Below, in pieces: positions 12,601-23,518 of a stretch of DNA of 64,000 nucleotides (position 1 is its first letter; each line of letters opens with the position of its first letter). A program made the position numbers and the translations under genes. The notes beneath the pieces are model-generated. The model was not told where the DNA came from, did no database searches, and saw only the letters and a list, made by a program, of their open reading frames with translations. Source of the DNA: Erythrocercus mccallii (Eukaryota > Chordata > Aves > Passeriformes > Dicruridae); assembly GCA_013397435.1 (NCBI GenBank), contig VZRG01001676.1, positions 33,861-97,860 on the forward strand. The letters are read 5' to 3'.

Positions 12601-13609
12601 TCCACCTCCACTACAATAATCCAGGAATCCTCCAGCCCTGCCCAAGGATATCTGAATATCCTCCCCAGTAACTCCCTGTCTCACCAGCCCGTTCCCAAAC
12701 TGTGTCAGCATAGCTGGAGCTCAAACCATCCCTTTAATTGTTGTCCAGATGGTGTCCCTGTCATTTTAATTTGTTGGCAGCCAATCCCATTTTATTTGTA
12801 CTCTCTTGCTGCAAGGACTCTTTCCTTGGAGATGCTGCTGCTGCCTGTCCCTGGATTTTGGGGGCAGGCAGCCCAGGTGACACATTCCCCTTGGGAGAGG
12901 GTGTGGGACAGGGGGGCAGAGCCCCTGGAGCCTTTCCCAAGGTTGGGTGTATCCCCCTGGAAAATCAACCTGCCAAATCCCAGGCTCCTTGTTCAGGGCT
13001 TGGGATGTAAAGGAGAATGGAAATATTTCCTGTTCTGGAGTTTTCCCCATCCAAAGCTTTCTGCCACCTTCCTGCTGAGGAGCTCCAGTGCTGGAGAATC
13101 TCAGAGCTCATCCCCCAGCTCCAGTGGTCCCCAAGGCAACACAGCAGCTCAAACCCTCAGAAGCTGAAATTCCTCTGCAGATCTCCCTGTGCTCCCACCC
13201 TTTGGGTGTCCACACGCTGCACTGCCTGTCTGGAGAGGGAAGTGATGCTAATTCCAGGGGAAATGACCTTTCCTGGAGGCTGAGGGGGAAAGTTGGTGAT
13301 GCTGGGTGAGTGTCTGTGGCACAGAGGACCCTGCTGCCACAGGGAAGGATTCCCAAAGGGAGCTCTGGGGAATGGAACGGTGCTGGGCAGGGGCCTCCCC
13401 TCGGCCAGTGCTCCCGGGAATGCTGGCACCTGGAGACTCCTGATGGGACAGAGCACAGGGAATGTCACCCACAAACCTCTGCCTTGGAGGATCCCTGCAG
13501 CCTCCTCAGGCCTGAGCTGTCACAGCTTCAGGGACAGGGACCCACCCTGTCCCCATCCAGGAAATGGCTGGAGAAAATGGGAACCTGCAACTCAAGAATT
13601 CCTGCAGAG
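9693..13609. other. Intron, no gene recognised
   Basis: GC-rich sequence with chance open frames on both strands and one 12-bp repeat listed separately. A short AT-rich patch lies at 12240-12370. Confidence 0.6.
11425..11470. repeat. 12-bp tandem repeat
   Basis: CAGCCCTTTTCC occurs nearly four times in tandem. Confidence 0.85.
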
Positions 13610-13815
13610 TTCACTGGGGAGGCCCTGGCACAGGGTGCCCAGAGCAGCTGTGGCTGCCCCTGGATCCCTGGCAGTGCCCAAGGCCAGGCTGGACACTGGG
13701 GCTTGGAGCAGCCTGGGATAGTGGGAGGTGTCCCTGCCATGGCAGGAGTGGGACTGGATGGGCTTTGAAGTCCCTTCAAACCCCAAACCTTTCTAGGATT
13801 CTGTGATCCTCAGAA
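13610..13815 (+). mobile_element. CR1 LINE 3' fragment
   Basis: Plus-strand CR1 3' end with GCCCTGGCACAGGGTGCCCA at the start, the CCTGCCATGGCAGGAGTGGG block, and a tail near AGGATTCTGTGATCC typical of avian CR1. Confidence 0.85.
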
Positions 13816-14255
13816 CATTAACACTGCACTAGATTTTATCATTTCTTTAGGGAGGCTGCTCCATACCTGGAACTCCCAAGTCCCAGGGAAATCCACGCTG
13901 GAATTGCAAGCTGTAGTTGGAAAATTGGCAGAAGCAGCTCAACAGAAGGGAGAAACAGAGTTGCTCCTGTCCCCAGCAGCCTAGGCATGGTGCTGGCACA
14001 GTTTGATATTCAGGGACATGAAACCCCATCACAGGTCAATAGCAGACAGAAATAATTCCATTTCCAGCCATGGCCACTCACAGCAGCAATGCTGGTGATG
14101 AACCTCCCTTGGAAAAGAGCTCTGGGAAACAGCAAATGAGCTTTATATAGTCCCAGCCACTGCATTAATGCTTGCAGGGCTTGCACTGAGCGTGAACTTG
14201 GGGAGCTGTGAAGGGATCCATGTCCAGTGCATATCCTATCCCAGGAGAATTCCTT

Positions 14256-14285
14256 TCTCCTCTCCTCTCCTCTCCTCTCCTCTCC
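14256..14285. repeat. (TCTCC)6 microsatellite
   Basis: Six uninterrupted TCTCC units. Confidence 0.95.
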
Positions 14286-14870
14286 CTTTCCAGGTGTTTT
14301 TCCCTCTCCGTGGAGCCGAGCAGGCTCAGCCTGTTGCTGCTCCATGACTCAGCCCACTGACTAACGCCTGTGTCCCCTGGGTCTCCCTCCTGGAGCACAT
14401 TCCTGCTCCTGTTCCCTGGATCCCACCTGGAACACCGAAGATAATCAGTCCTGAGCTGGGGGGGGGCTGGAGGGACTCTCCCTGTCCTTTCCCTTCTGTG
14501 CCGTGCCCAGGGCAGGATTAGAGTGCCAGGGAAAACTCAGCCCCTGGAGAGGGACAGGAGCTGTGGCACAGCAGCTCTGGCTCTGCAGCCAGGGAATCTT
14601 CCCAAGCCTTCCTGATAACAGCACAGAGAAGCAGCTCTGGGCCATGGGGTTTTTGTTAAATAACAGCCCCCAAAGGAGCCTGGTTGGTGTCAGAGCCCTG
14701 CAGGACACGGCCCCTCCTTCCCAGGATTCCCAACACCCAAGGATTGTCAGCAGACATGCAGAGGAGGGTGAACAGCCCTGGCCTGGGCTGCTTTTCAGAG
14801 GCAGGGTTAGGATGGCACAGCTGTGTTTGTGATGTTGGGCCATTTTACCCGTGGTGTGTGACCTGAGTCT

Positions 14871-14910
14871 CCCCAGAGTGTCCCCAGAGTGTCCCCAGAG
14901 TGCCCCCAGC
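14871..14910. repeat. 11-bp tandem repeat
   Basis: CCCCAGAGTGT repeated about 3.6 times with one change in the third unit. Confidence 0.85.
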
Positions 14911-16271
14911 CCCACGAGTGCCACCCTGCCCTGCTCCTGGGGCCCCATGGCCCTGCCTGCATTACTGGCCAGCAGGAGACAGCTGCTAATCCCAGCTCCA
15001 TGTGGAGCAGCACTTAACCAGGACCCTCAAATTCCCTCAGGAGCTCCTTCCACTTGACTCTGGAGCTACTCAGGGATGTCTTCTACAGCCAGGAAAGAGA
15101 CCCAGGTGAGAGCTGGTGACAGAGGGGAGGTGCTGGGGAGAAGAAGCAGAAATCAGGCATCTGCTGTGGTTTATAACCCATAATGATGGGAAAGCCTCCT
15201 GGTGAGGGAAGTCCCCACATTCCTGCCCTTTATTCCCCTGCATCCCAAGCTCCTGCAGGCCCTTTTCCTGGGCTGATCTGCTCACACCTCCAGTTCAGCT
15301 GGGAAAAACCCTGGCATTGCCACCCTGGAGCTCAACCTTAGGGGCTGCAAGAAGCCCAAAAATCTCTCCCAGTCTAGAAAAACCCTACAAACACCCAGCC
15401 TCACCTGAGGCAGGAGCTTCGTGGGTGAGGCACCAGATGCCAACACTGCCCTGCAGCAACATTTCCTCCTGAGGATTCCAAAGGAACCTGGCTCAGGTAA
15501 GGATTTATTGGGATATCTGCCTGGACAAATGCTGCTGCCGTGGTTCACATTTGGGTTTCTCTGCAAGGCCCTACTTGCACCTCCCCCAAGCCTGCTTATT
15601 ATGCCTCTCCCTTCAGGTGAGATTTGTCACATTCCCACTCTGGAAACGTTTTTCCCTCCTGACAATACCCTTTAGATAGTGCCTGTGGAGGTGGATGACT
15701 CAAGCTTGACATGATTATTTCCATCCAGCATTTTTTATTAAAAATACTCCTGATGGTTCAGAACGTGAGGACAGGAGCTGCCTTGAAAGGGACACGGAAA
15801 GCTCAGAGTCTGCATAAACTGTGCCATGATTTTATGTCAACCAACAAGAGCCAGAAAATCTGTGTAAACCAGCCCCTCCCAGCCTGAATTTATCATTTCA
15901 TGCATAGAGACCTGCAAGCACATGGCAGTAACATCCACCTGAGACTCCTCCATGCTTCCAGTCCCTCAGAGTTGGGTTATGGATGAGCTGCCACTTCCAG
16001 CTCTGCTATCTACCCGGAGTTACAAAGTTAAGGATCTCCTGATTTAGCTCTGGGCAAGTTAATTCCCTTTGTGACAGCTCCCAAACACCCTCACGCTACT
16101 CCAGCCCTACAAATAGCAAAGGCTGCTGCTGGGATAGACACCCATCAGCAGAGTGACCTCTCCTCTCCCAGCTTCCCTCTGCTGCCACAGCAGCATGGAA
16201 AAACCAGGGTGGGGTTAGGGATGACAGATGGCTGCTGCAAGGCAGGAAACTTTTGCAGGGAAAAACTGCCT

Positions 16272-16806
16272 GTGCCCTCCTGAGGCCTCACCTGGGAAAC
16301 TGGACACAGTTCTGGTGTCCCCAACATGGAGAGGACTTGGAATTGTTGTTGCAAGGCCAGAGGAGGCCGTGAAGTTGATAAAGGGACTGGAGCACCTCCC
16401 TTATGGAGACAGCCTGAGAAATTTGGGATTGTTCACTTGGAGAAGGCTCCAGGGAGACCTCAGAGCCTCTCCCAGTGCCTAAAGGGGCTCCAGGAGATCT
16501 GGAGAGGGACTTAGGATAAGGGATGGAGGGACAGGACACAAGGAATGACTTCCCACTGCCACAGGGCAGGGATAGATGGGATATGGGGCAGGAATTGTTC
16601 CCTGGCAGGGTGGGCAGGCCCTGGCACAGGGTGCCCAGAGCAGCTGTGGCTGCTCCTGGATCCCTGGCAGTGCCCAAGGCCAGGCTGGACACTGGGGCTT
16701 GGAGCAGCCTGGGACAGTGGGAGGTGTCCCTGCCATGGCAGGGGTGGCACTGGGTGGGCTTTGAGGTCCCTTCCAATCCAAACCATTCTGGGTTTCTCTG
16801 ATTCTG
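16272..16806 (+). mobile_element. CR1 LINE, 3' part of about 535 bp
   Basis: One of the longer CR1 copies. It begins with the segment equivalent to 'gaggcctcacctgg..gttctggtgtcc', continues through the GAGCACCTCCCTTATGGAGA and TTGGAGAAGGCTCCAGG blocks, and ends with the CCATGGCAGGGGTGGCACTG block and a GGGTTTCTCTGATTCTG tail. Frames across it are not genes. Confidence 0.85.
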
Positions 16807-17859
16807 AATATTCATTTGGAAAATAACCTCTCAGAGAAGAGGCAGAGAAGCACTTTGAGCATCCACCCAAGTGGAAGGGCTCCTTCCCCTTTACAATACT
16901 TGAAACCAGAGTTCTTTTCCATTTCCTGATCTCCCTATTCTCCTCCAGCTTCCACCTGCAGCTGAAACAGGGAGAAGTCCTGGGTATTCCCTGTAGGATG
17001 AGCTGGGAGCAGGGTCAGGCGGCAGCACCGTCCCCCTCCAGCATCCCAGAAACCCTTCCCAAGTGAACAGTGCTGACACATGCAGTGCCAGACACAGAGA
17101 AAAAGAAATCTGCTGGAAGGAACCCAACAGATCAGGCACTTGTTGGAGCCTTGAGTGCAGAGGAACGTTATAGAAAATTCCCAGTGACTCCTCCAGCTCC
17201 AAACCTATCATAATTTAATCTGTGTGACTGGAATTTCTCAATAGGCTGGAACTCCCTCAGGACCGAAATCTCATTGAAAAAGAAACCAAGGAGAATTTTG
17301 GCATCTCTTCCCCAGCCTGGAAGATGAAATGCAAATCTGTTATTGGCATCAAGCTCTCACAGCTTGATCCATCCACAGAGCTCCAATAGCCTGACATTAA
17401 CTTCTCAAGGAAGAACATTTTGTTACTCATCCTCAGACAGTTTATGCTTAAAGGCAGAAAGACTAATTCTGTTTGGGGTTTGGGCAGTGAACCTTCCCCA
17501 ATTACCAGCACAGTCAGGCACTGATCTGGTATTAGAGACAAAACACGGGGAGATGGAGACTGCTGACTTAATTTTAAATATAAATTCCAGAGGCTGAAGG
17601 CTGCCGGCACATGGAAAAGCACCTCCAGCTTCTTCTGCTGCTCTGGCTTTTCGACACGAATCGATTCGGTGCCACTCCTGTGTTTGCAGGAAGATAACCT
17701 GAGGTGGAGCTCCTGTGTGCTGTCCCAGAGCTGGAGACTCCTCACGGCAGGGGCACAAAGAGGGGTGTAGAGCAAAGGCTGCCAGGAAAGGAATGGATCC
17801 TAATTGGAGCACGAGCCTGTGCTTTAGAGGCAGAGAATAAATGGATGATGAGGCGGAGA
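16807..17859. other. Intron, no gene recognised
   Basis: AT-balanced sequence at 17170-17590 is less repetitive than its surroundings and could be constrained non-coding DNA, but this cannot be judged from one sequence. Confidence 0.55.
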
Positions 17860-18380
17860 GCTGTGTCCAGGCTCTTGGCGAGAGCAGAGGAGCGATCCTC
17901 GCTGCGCTCCTCGGCACGGCCGCTTCAGTGGGACTCCGATCAGCAGCGCTCGGCTGCTCCTTCTCCAAAGGCGGCTCCTCCACACCCGATTTCCCGCATT
18001 TGCCATTAATTAACGGCGTTAATTAACGGCGACGATCCGCGGTTCTGGAGCGCCAGATTCTCCCGGGGCAGGCGGGCCTGGGCTCCAGCTCCTCCCGCAG
18101 CTCCCGAGGACAAAGCGATGCCCGAGGGCTCCCGGATCCACAGGGGATCGGGGACAGCAGGGGAAGGGTGGGAGTGAGGCTGGATTTCCTTCCCTCACCC
18201 GGCACAGCCCGTGTCCGTGCCAAGGGAAGGCAGGGGAGCGAAGCAGGGACGAGAATCCGCCGTGCCCTGCGCGGCCCTGCCAGGGCTTCCAGCCCCGGGG
18301 CCACTCGCAGCAACTCCCGACACCTCCCTGCCAATCTCGCAGGCAATTACAGCGGCCGTGCTTTAATCGGGACGGGAATA
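17860..18380. promoter_or_regulatory. CpG-rich patch in the intron downstream of the shared CALN1 exon
   Basis: CpGs are clearly denser here than in the surrounding intron, for example in the stretches around 17885-17960 and 18030-18110. It lies about 1.3 kb past the shared exon in the direction of CALN1 transcription. No convincing exon was found in it. It also holds two tandem copies of a 13-bp TTAATTAACGGCG unit. It could be an intragenic promoter or enhancer, or a decaying island. Confidence 0.45.
18006..18031. repeat. Two tandem 13-bp TTAATTAACGGCG units
   Basis: TTAATTAACGGCG occurs at 18006-18018 and again at 18019-18031 with no mismatch. Each unit contains the palindrome TTAATTAA, whose TAATTA core is a common homeodomain recognition sequence (general knowledge), followed by a CpG-containing pentamer. 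It lies inside the intronic CpG-rich patch. Confidence 0.6.
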
Positions 18381-19685
18381 ACAGAAAATCCTTGTTCGTG
18401 CCTGGAGTGAGCTGCAGGACCTCCCCCTCCTGGTGTGTGCTCACAGCCCCCTGACCCTGCACAGGGACAAGGCAAAGCTGTGCCTGGACATGCCATCAGC
18501 ATCTTTGGGATAAGGGGAAGCCGAGCCAGCTCAGTTCAGCTGAACTCAAACCTTCAAGCTGAGCTCCAGGAGAAGAGCCCAGAATGTGCCCTTGGCAGTC
18601 CTGGGGTTCCTGGGTCTGAGCTAAGCTGCACTGGAGTGGTTTCTCAGGTTGTCTCTCACCTGAGCTGTGTCCTCACACCCTCATTGGGAAGAGGAGAACA
18701 CTATTGGTACCTGAGCTAAATTCATGTAAAGCTCACAAGCCCAAATCCAAAGGCTCTGAGTTGGAAAGGCTGGGAAATGAAGGTCTGGATTACCAAAGCA
18801 CACAAGAAAAGGGGCAGGATAGGCAGAAATGTTGGCCTCCCGTTTCTCCAAAATGCCTCCAGGCTGTCCTGGAAGGACCAGTTCCACCTTGCACCCTTCC
18901 ATTGATCCTTCCCTCAAAAAATTCTCCATCAAGGCCCCTGACTCTGACCATGGCTTGTACCAAATGTCCACTGGAGAGCAAACCAAGAGCTTCAATTCTT
19001 TCCACAATACTCAAAGATCAGCTGTCAACAACATTAATTATTGAACTCAGAAATGACCCTGGTGAGCCACAACTCCTCTACAAAAGAGACCTTCCCCACC
19101 CCGAACCAGATGGGGAGTGCCTGGCCACGCATCCTGGGCCAGGGCAGAGGGGATTAACAACAACAGCTTCCAGGGGGAAAATGATGGGATTCTCCAGGCA
19201 GCACACGAGGACAACCTTCCTGATGGCCTGTGCCAGACTAAGGCTGCTCTGTGCTCCCTACCACTGATCTGGAAAATGGAATTTTAAAGCTCTTTCCATC
19301 TTCTTAAGCCACAAGCCATCTCCACACATCTTACCTTGAGACATGGAGAGGAACCTCCCTTTGGGAAGGCCTCAAAGCAAATGAGACTCGGTGGGAAGAA
19401 TAGACTCAGCTCTGCAGGGCCCCAGGGACAGCTAAAGAGATCTTTGGGACAGTATGAACCTAAATTTTCTCGTTTTACCCCTAAAATACAGGCTTAATGT
19501 TTCAAAAAGCTGCAGAAGGACAAAAGCTGCAACCAAAATCACTCCACAGCTCCCTACACAACTTTGGTCAGGGATGTTCTCTGTGTCCCTGATCTGCTGA
19601 GCTGTCCCACTTCCCACCTGCCTTCCACACATGGAGAAGGTGCAGAGGAGCCCTCCCCACGCCCCAAGGCCCGGGCAGCACTCAC
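18381..19685. other. Intron just downstream of the shared CALN1 exon
   Basis: Starts with the donor GTGAGT at 19685-19680 on the minus strand. No further exon is recognised. Confidence 0.7.
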
Positions 19686-19810
19686 CATCCAGCTCCTCCA
19701 CAGAGATGTTGGCCAGCTGCTCGCTGTCGCTGCCGGCCGAGAGCGAGCGGTTCAGGTAATTGCCCTTGTACAACAAGCCAGCTGTCACATGGTGGAATGG
19801 CATCTTCTCC
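19686..19810 (-). CDS. CALN1: CALN1 shared coding exon (start of the short isoform)
   Basis: Calneuron-1 is a neuronal EF-hand calcium sensor with a C-terminal membrane anchor. It acts at the Golgi, where it is reported to restrain phosphatidylinositol 4-kinase beta at resting calcium (family knowledge). The exon reads MPFHHVTAGLLYKGNYL, continues with a serine-rich stretch (RSLSAGSDSEQ), and ends at ISVEELD plus one base, essentially identical to the vertebrate protein as I know it. The ATG is at 19803-19801. The 5' edge is a pyrimidine-rich tract ending in GGCAG just above 19810. The 3' edge is GATG|GTGAGT with the last exon base at 19686. The 125-bp exon enters in phase 2 and leaves in phase 1, so the next codon would be the Glu that opens the EF-hand region. 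No EF-hand exon is found at lower coordinates, consistent with the very long introns of this gene. Identity is near certain. Confidence 0.95.
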
Positions 19811-20141
19811 CTGCCACCAAAATGGGAAAAGAGAGGGTGATTGTCGTCATCTGCCTTCGTTTGATGGGAATGGAGCAAAGCCCGGCCTGGAGGAGGGGCA
19901 GGACCAGCACCCCAGGCTGAGGTTGGGTGTGAGAGGGGTGGGCTGAGTGCCTGAGGCAGGAGCTGAAGGAACAAACAGCAAAGCAGCTGCTGCCTCTGGG
20001 TGCTGCAGAGGAGTGAGGGGAGCCAGAGCAGCAGAGCCTTAGGAAAACAGGATTTCCCAACACTCAGACTGCAGATTTCAGCCTCGGTAATAATTACACA
20101 GAGCACAGCCGTCTGCACTGACCTACAGGTAAAAGGTTATA

Positions 20142-20295
20142 GCATTGTGGAGTGTTTGGGCTGGAAGGGACCTTAAAGCCCATCCTGAGCCACCCCTGCC
20201 ATGGCAGGGACACCTTGCACTGTCCCAGGCTGCTCCAAGCCCCATCCAGCCTGGCCCTGGACACTTCCAGGGATCCAGAGGCAGCCCCAAGTGCT
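20142..20295 (-). mobile_element. CR1 LINE 3' fragment
   Basis: Reverse-oriented CR1 tail: TTTGGGCTGGAAGGGACCTT, then the CCACCCCTGCCATGGCAGGG block, then CCAGGGATCCAGAGGCAGCC. It lies about 330 bp upstream of the shared CALN1 exon, in the same orientation as the gene. Confidence 0.8.
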
Positions 20296-21539
20296 GCCCA
20301 GCAGCACAACTTCCAAAGGCATGGAAGGCTCTGGACATCCCTGAGACCCCAGTAGGAGCATGCAGCCCCCTCAGAGGGTTCAGCCAAGCACCCTGAGCGA
20401 GGTGTTTGCTCCAGACCCCACTGAAACATCCACATTTGAGCAGGGCCCCACAAAGAAAATTCCCATCTCCCAAATCTGCTGAGGAAAAATCCTGCTCCAC
20501 GGGAGGCTGGAGCAGGGAGGTGCTTGCAAACCCCACAGGCCCCAGCCCCAGGGAAGGGCAGGCACTGCCCAGCCAGGAGTCAGAATTTCTGTCAGCAGCA
20601 CTCACCCTGTGATTTAGGAGACAAGAGGAGGAGGCGAGTTTGCCAAAGTCAATTGAAATATTAACAGGAAGATTTGTCATGCCCAGGGCTGAATTCAATC
20701 AGCACAAGCCTGTCCCGGGCCTATTGTGCTTTGGGCTGCACATTTCCAGCAGAAATAAAACAGCAGAGTCCCCAGAGCCACCCAGAGCTGGCCAGGGACT
20801 CCCTGGGGCTGAGGTGGCCGGGCCAGGCTGGGAGTGCCTCTGAAAGCCCCCACTGCTCCCAGTGCCCAGGGCAGGCATCCCTCACCTCAGGGAGCAGGGC
20901 CCAAGGGCACCCTCAGTGCTGCCAGGCTCTCTCCTTCGGGAGAGAGGTGCCACCCCTGGGATGCTGCTCCAGCATTCCTCAAGCACCAGGATGATCTGGC
21001 TCTGCCTCAGCCATGTGTTCCCAAATAAACCAAACATATAGACAACACAGATGGATTCATTTGGGAACGAAAGCCTTCCTGCCTCCCTGGGCAGGGGAGA
21101 GCTTTGACAGACCCCCCAGGAGCAAACCAACCTGGAGACATGAGCAAGCACAGAGGGAGAGCCAGGAGGTTCCTCTTGCACTGCTCAGCACGTTCCAGGA
21201 ATTTCTCTGGCAGTAATTATGTAAATAAATCCTAATCGTAACTTTAAGTATTTTTATTTGGGAGCCAGTTTGCTCCAGCAGCACATTAGAAACGTAAACA
21301 GGGGGTTGTGTTTCATTAAGCACATCTGTAATTTCCCAGCCCTTGCCAATTCATGGGTTTCACTCTGAGACCCTGCTCCCTCTGACACCTGCTCGGCACC
21401 AAGATGGGAATTTTACCTGGCCAAGGGACACTCAGAGGCAATGCCAGCTCTGGTGTCACTGGAGAGACACTCCCAGCCCTTTGCACCACCTTCATTTGTT
21501 TCCAGGCCTGCCACAAACCAATTCCTATTTTCTCTGGAT
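20296..21539. other. Intron upstream of the shared CALN1 exon
   Basis: No repeat or exon recognised. Confidence 0.6.
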
Positions 21540-21612
21540 AATTACCCCCCCAGAGTTGGAAGGGACCCACAAGGGTCATCAAGTCTGACTCTTGGACAAC
21601 CCCAAGAATCAC
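21540..21612 (-). mobile_element. Short CR1 LINE tail
   Basis: GAGTTGGAAGGGACCCACAA followed by a degenerate CATCAAGTCTGACTC matches the reverse complement of the CR1 3' terminus. Only about 70 bp remain. Confidence 0.55.
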
Positions 21613-22302
21613 AAAAAGCAATTACACTGATTTTTCAAATCACTTGAAAGGGGTTTAAGCCTTCCCCTGGGCTGATCTTGCACTGCAGACTCAGTGTTTG
21701 GTGGGTCCTTGGGGCTGGGGTCTGACACCCCTGAATGAAGGAAAGGCCCCAGCCCCTGAATGAAGGAAACTCCAGCCCTGCACTCCCTCAGCTCACCCAC
21801 AGATGGAACAGCAGCAAACCATGGATTTAAAGCATGCCTGAAATCACTTTCACAGCCTTGGCTTCTACAACCATTAAAAAAAATGACAATGCCTCTCCCC
21901 TGAGGGCTGAAGAGCTGAAAATCAGCTCCTACCTGGATCCTGTGGTGTGTTTTAGTGCTGGAAGAGAGCCATGATACCCTGGAGTGAGAAATCCTGGATT
22001 AAATTCTGCTGCCCAGATATATTAGGTTTTTAAAGCTGTAATATCATTCAGCAGAAGCCCTGCAGAGCCTCTGGAAGCCAGCACCTCTCAGCTCTAACAA
22101 GGGATGCTCCAAAGGGGCCCAGCAGCAGAGAGCCCCAGGGAGGTGTAGCTGTGCCTCAGGAACACTCAGCACCCTCAGACAGGAACCTGCAGCCAAACCC
22201 AAGCCTGAAACGGGGAGAAAACAGCAAAACAGGAGACCAGGAGGGGCAGGCAGTGGGAGAGCTCCAAGGCACCAGGGTGGGAAAGCCCTTGAGACTGGAA
22301 TG
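21613..22302. other. Intron, no feature recognised
   Basis: Includes a local doubling of CCCCTGAATGAAGGAAA near 21728-21770; otherwise nothing is seen. Confidence 0.55.
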
Positions 22303-22744
22303 TGATGCCTTAAGTTTTAGCTTTCATGTTTGTCAGTTTCTGTGCTGCTTAGGTGTAGTTCTGAGCCTCATACTAGTACTAGTAAGCTCTCTTCACAGGG
22401 CAGGGAAACAAATCTTTTCCTGCTGAGAACCAAGGACAACTTTCAGGCCCAAAAGTATAAAAAATGGTAGACTGAAGGGAAGAACAAGAAGGATGAGACC
22501 TCACAACCTGAAGCTGTAATTGGACAATTAACCCCAATATGCAAATGGCTCAAAACTTATAAAAATGTATGATCTCGTGACTGGGGAGCCATTTTGTGAC
22601 CATTCACACGTTGTGACCCTGGGTGCAGCCCTGGTCAGGCTCCTGTCCTGCCCAAGGTGGATCCCGGAGGCCTTTCAATGAATACCTACTTTATTCTCTG
22701 GCTTTGTCCAGTCTCTGTTTCAGGTCAGCCTTCCCAAGGCATCA
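22303..22744 (+). mobile_element. Solo LTR of an avian endogenous retrovirus
   Basis: The 442-bp element starts TGATGCCTT and ends AAGGCATCA, perfect 9-bp inverted termini with the TG...CA ends of an LTR. Reading on the plus strand there is a promoter-like CTTATAAAAAT at about 22556 and a degraded polyadenylation signal (AATGAA where AATAAA would be expected) near 22678, followed by a T- and C-rich tail. The flanks AATG and AATC may be a decayed 4-bp target duplication. No gag, pol or env sequence adjoins it, so it is a solo LTR left by recombination. It lies in a CALN1 intron, opposite to CALN1. Confidence 0.75.
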
Positions 22745-22835
22745 AATCCATAAAAGCTTCATGGGAATATGCAAGTGCTTGATGCCTGTCTAAGATAAAA
22801 GGGCTGTCCTGGCACAGCCAGACTGGTCCAGGCTG

Positions 22836-22965
22836 GAATTCCCATCCCTGGATGTGTTCAGGGCCAGCTTTTAGCAGCCTGGGACAGTGGGAGGTGTCCC
22901 TGCCCATGACATGGGTGGCACTGGATGGGTCCTTCCCACCCAAGCCATTCTGGGATTCTGGGACA
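22836..22965 (+). mobile_element. CR1 LINE 3' fragment
   Basis: Plus-strand CR1 with GGAATTCCCATCCCTGGATG, a GCAGCCTGGGACAGTGGGAG block and a CATTCTGGGATTCTGGGA tail. It begins about 90 bp after the solo LTR. Confidence 0.7.
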
Positions 22966-23428
22966 GGCTCACTTTGAATGCAGCCAAACTGTCCATGTTA
23001 TGAACACAGAAAGCTCCAGCTTTGGCTGCTGCTCCCTGCACCCAGAGAGACCCTGGGGAACTCAAACCAAGGGTGGAGTGGTGCTGCTGGCTCCATCCCC
23101 CTGTGACACCTGGAGCTCCATCAGCAACAGGTGCTGGGGGTAGGGCACTGGCAGGGTTTTACTTCAAATGTTCCATTTATCTTCAAATGTTCCATTTGAG
23201 CACTGTGGCCCCTCCTCGGGTTGGCACTGGGGCTCCTGCCCCTTCCCCAGAGCTGTCCAACAAGCCCTGAGCAGGGAGCTGGGCTGGGGGCTTTGCTCTC
23301 CACCACAGACACATTTTCCACCTGGCAACTTGCAGACCAAACAGAGTGTGGGGATTTGGGAGCAGGGAAATCTCCTTGAATAATATCATGAAAATACCAC
23401 GAAAACACTGACATTGAACCAGAAGGCC

Positions 23429-23518
23429 CTCAAAGAACCCCTGAACAAGTGTGTGGAAATGTCCCCACGGTACCTCAGAGAACCCCTCACCAAGTGTGTG
23501 GACACATCCCCGTGGTGC
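23429..23518. repeat. 45-bp tandem dimer
   Basis: Two 45-bp units, 23429-23473 and 23474-23518, share CTCAAAGAACCCCT / CTCAGAGAACCCCT and CAAGTGTGTGGA, with several mismatches elsewhere. Confidence 0.8.

Larger units (their letters stand above)
13816..16271. other. Intron, no gene recognised
   Basis: It holds the two small tandem repeats listed separately; otherwise nothing is recognised. Confidence 0.6.

Noticed and set aside
1..19600. Search for CALN1 EF-hand exons downstream of the shared exon
   Set aside because: No minus-strand frame shows the DxDGNG-type calcium loop; these exons must lie beyond the window.
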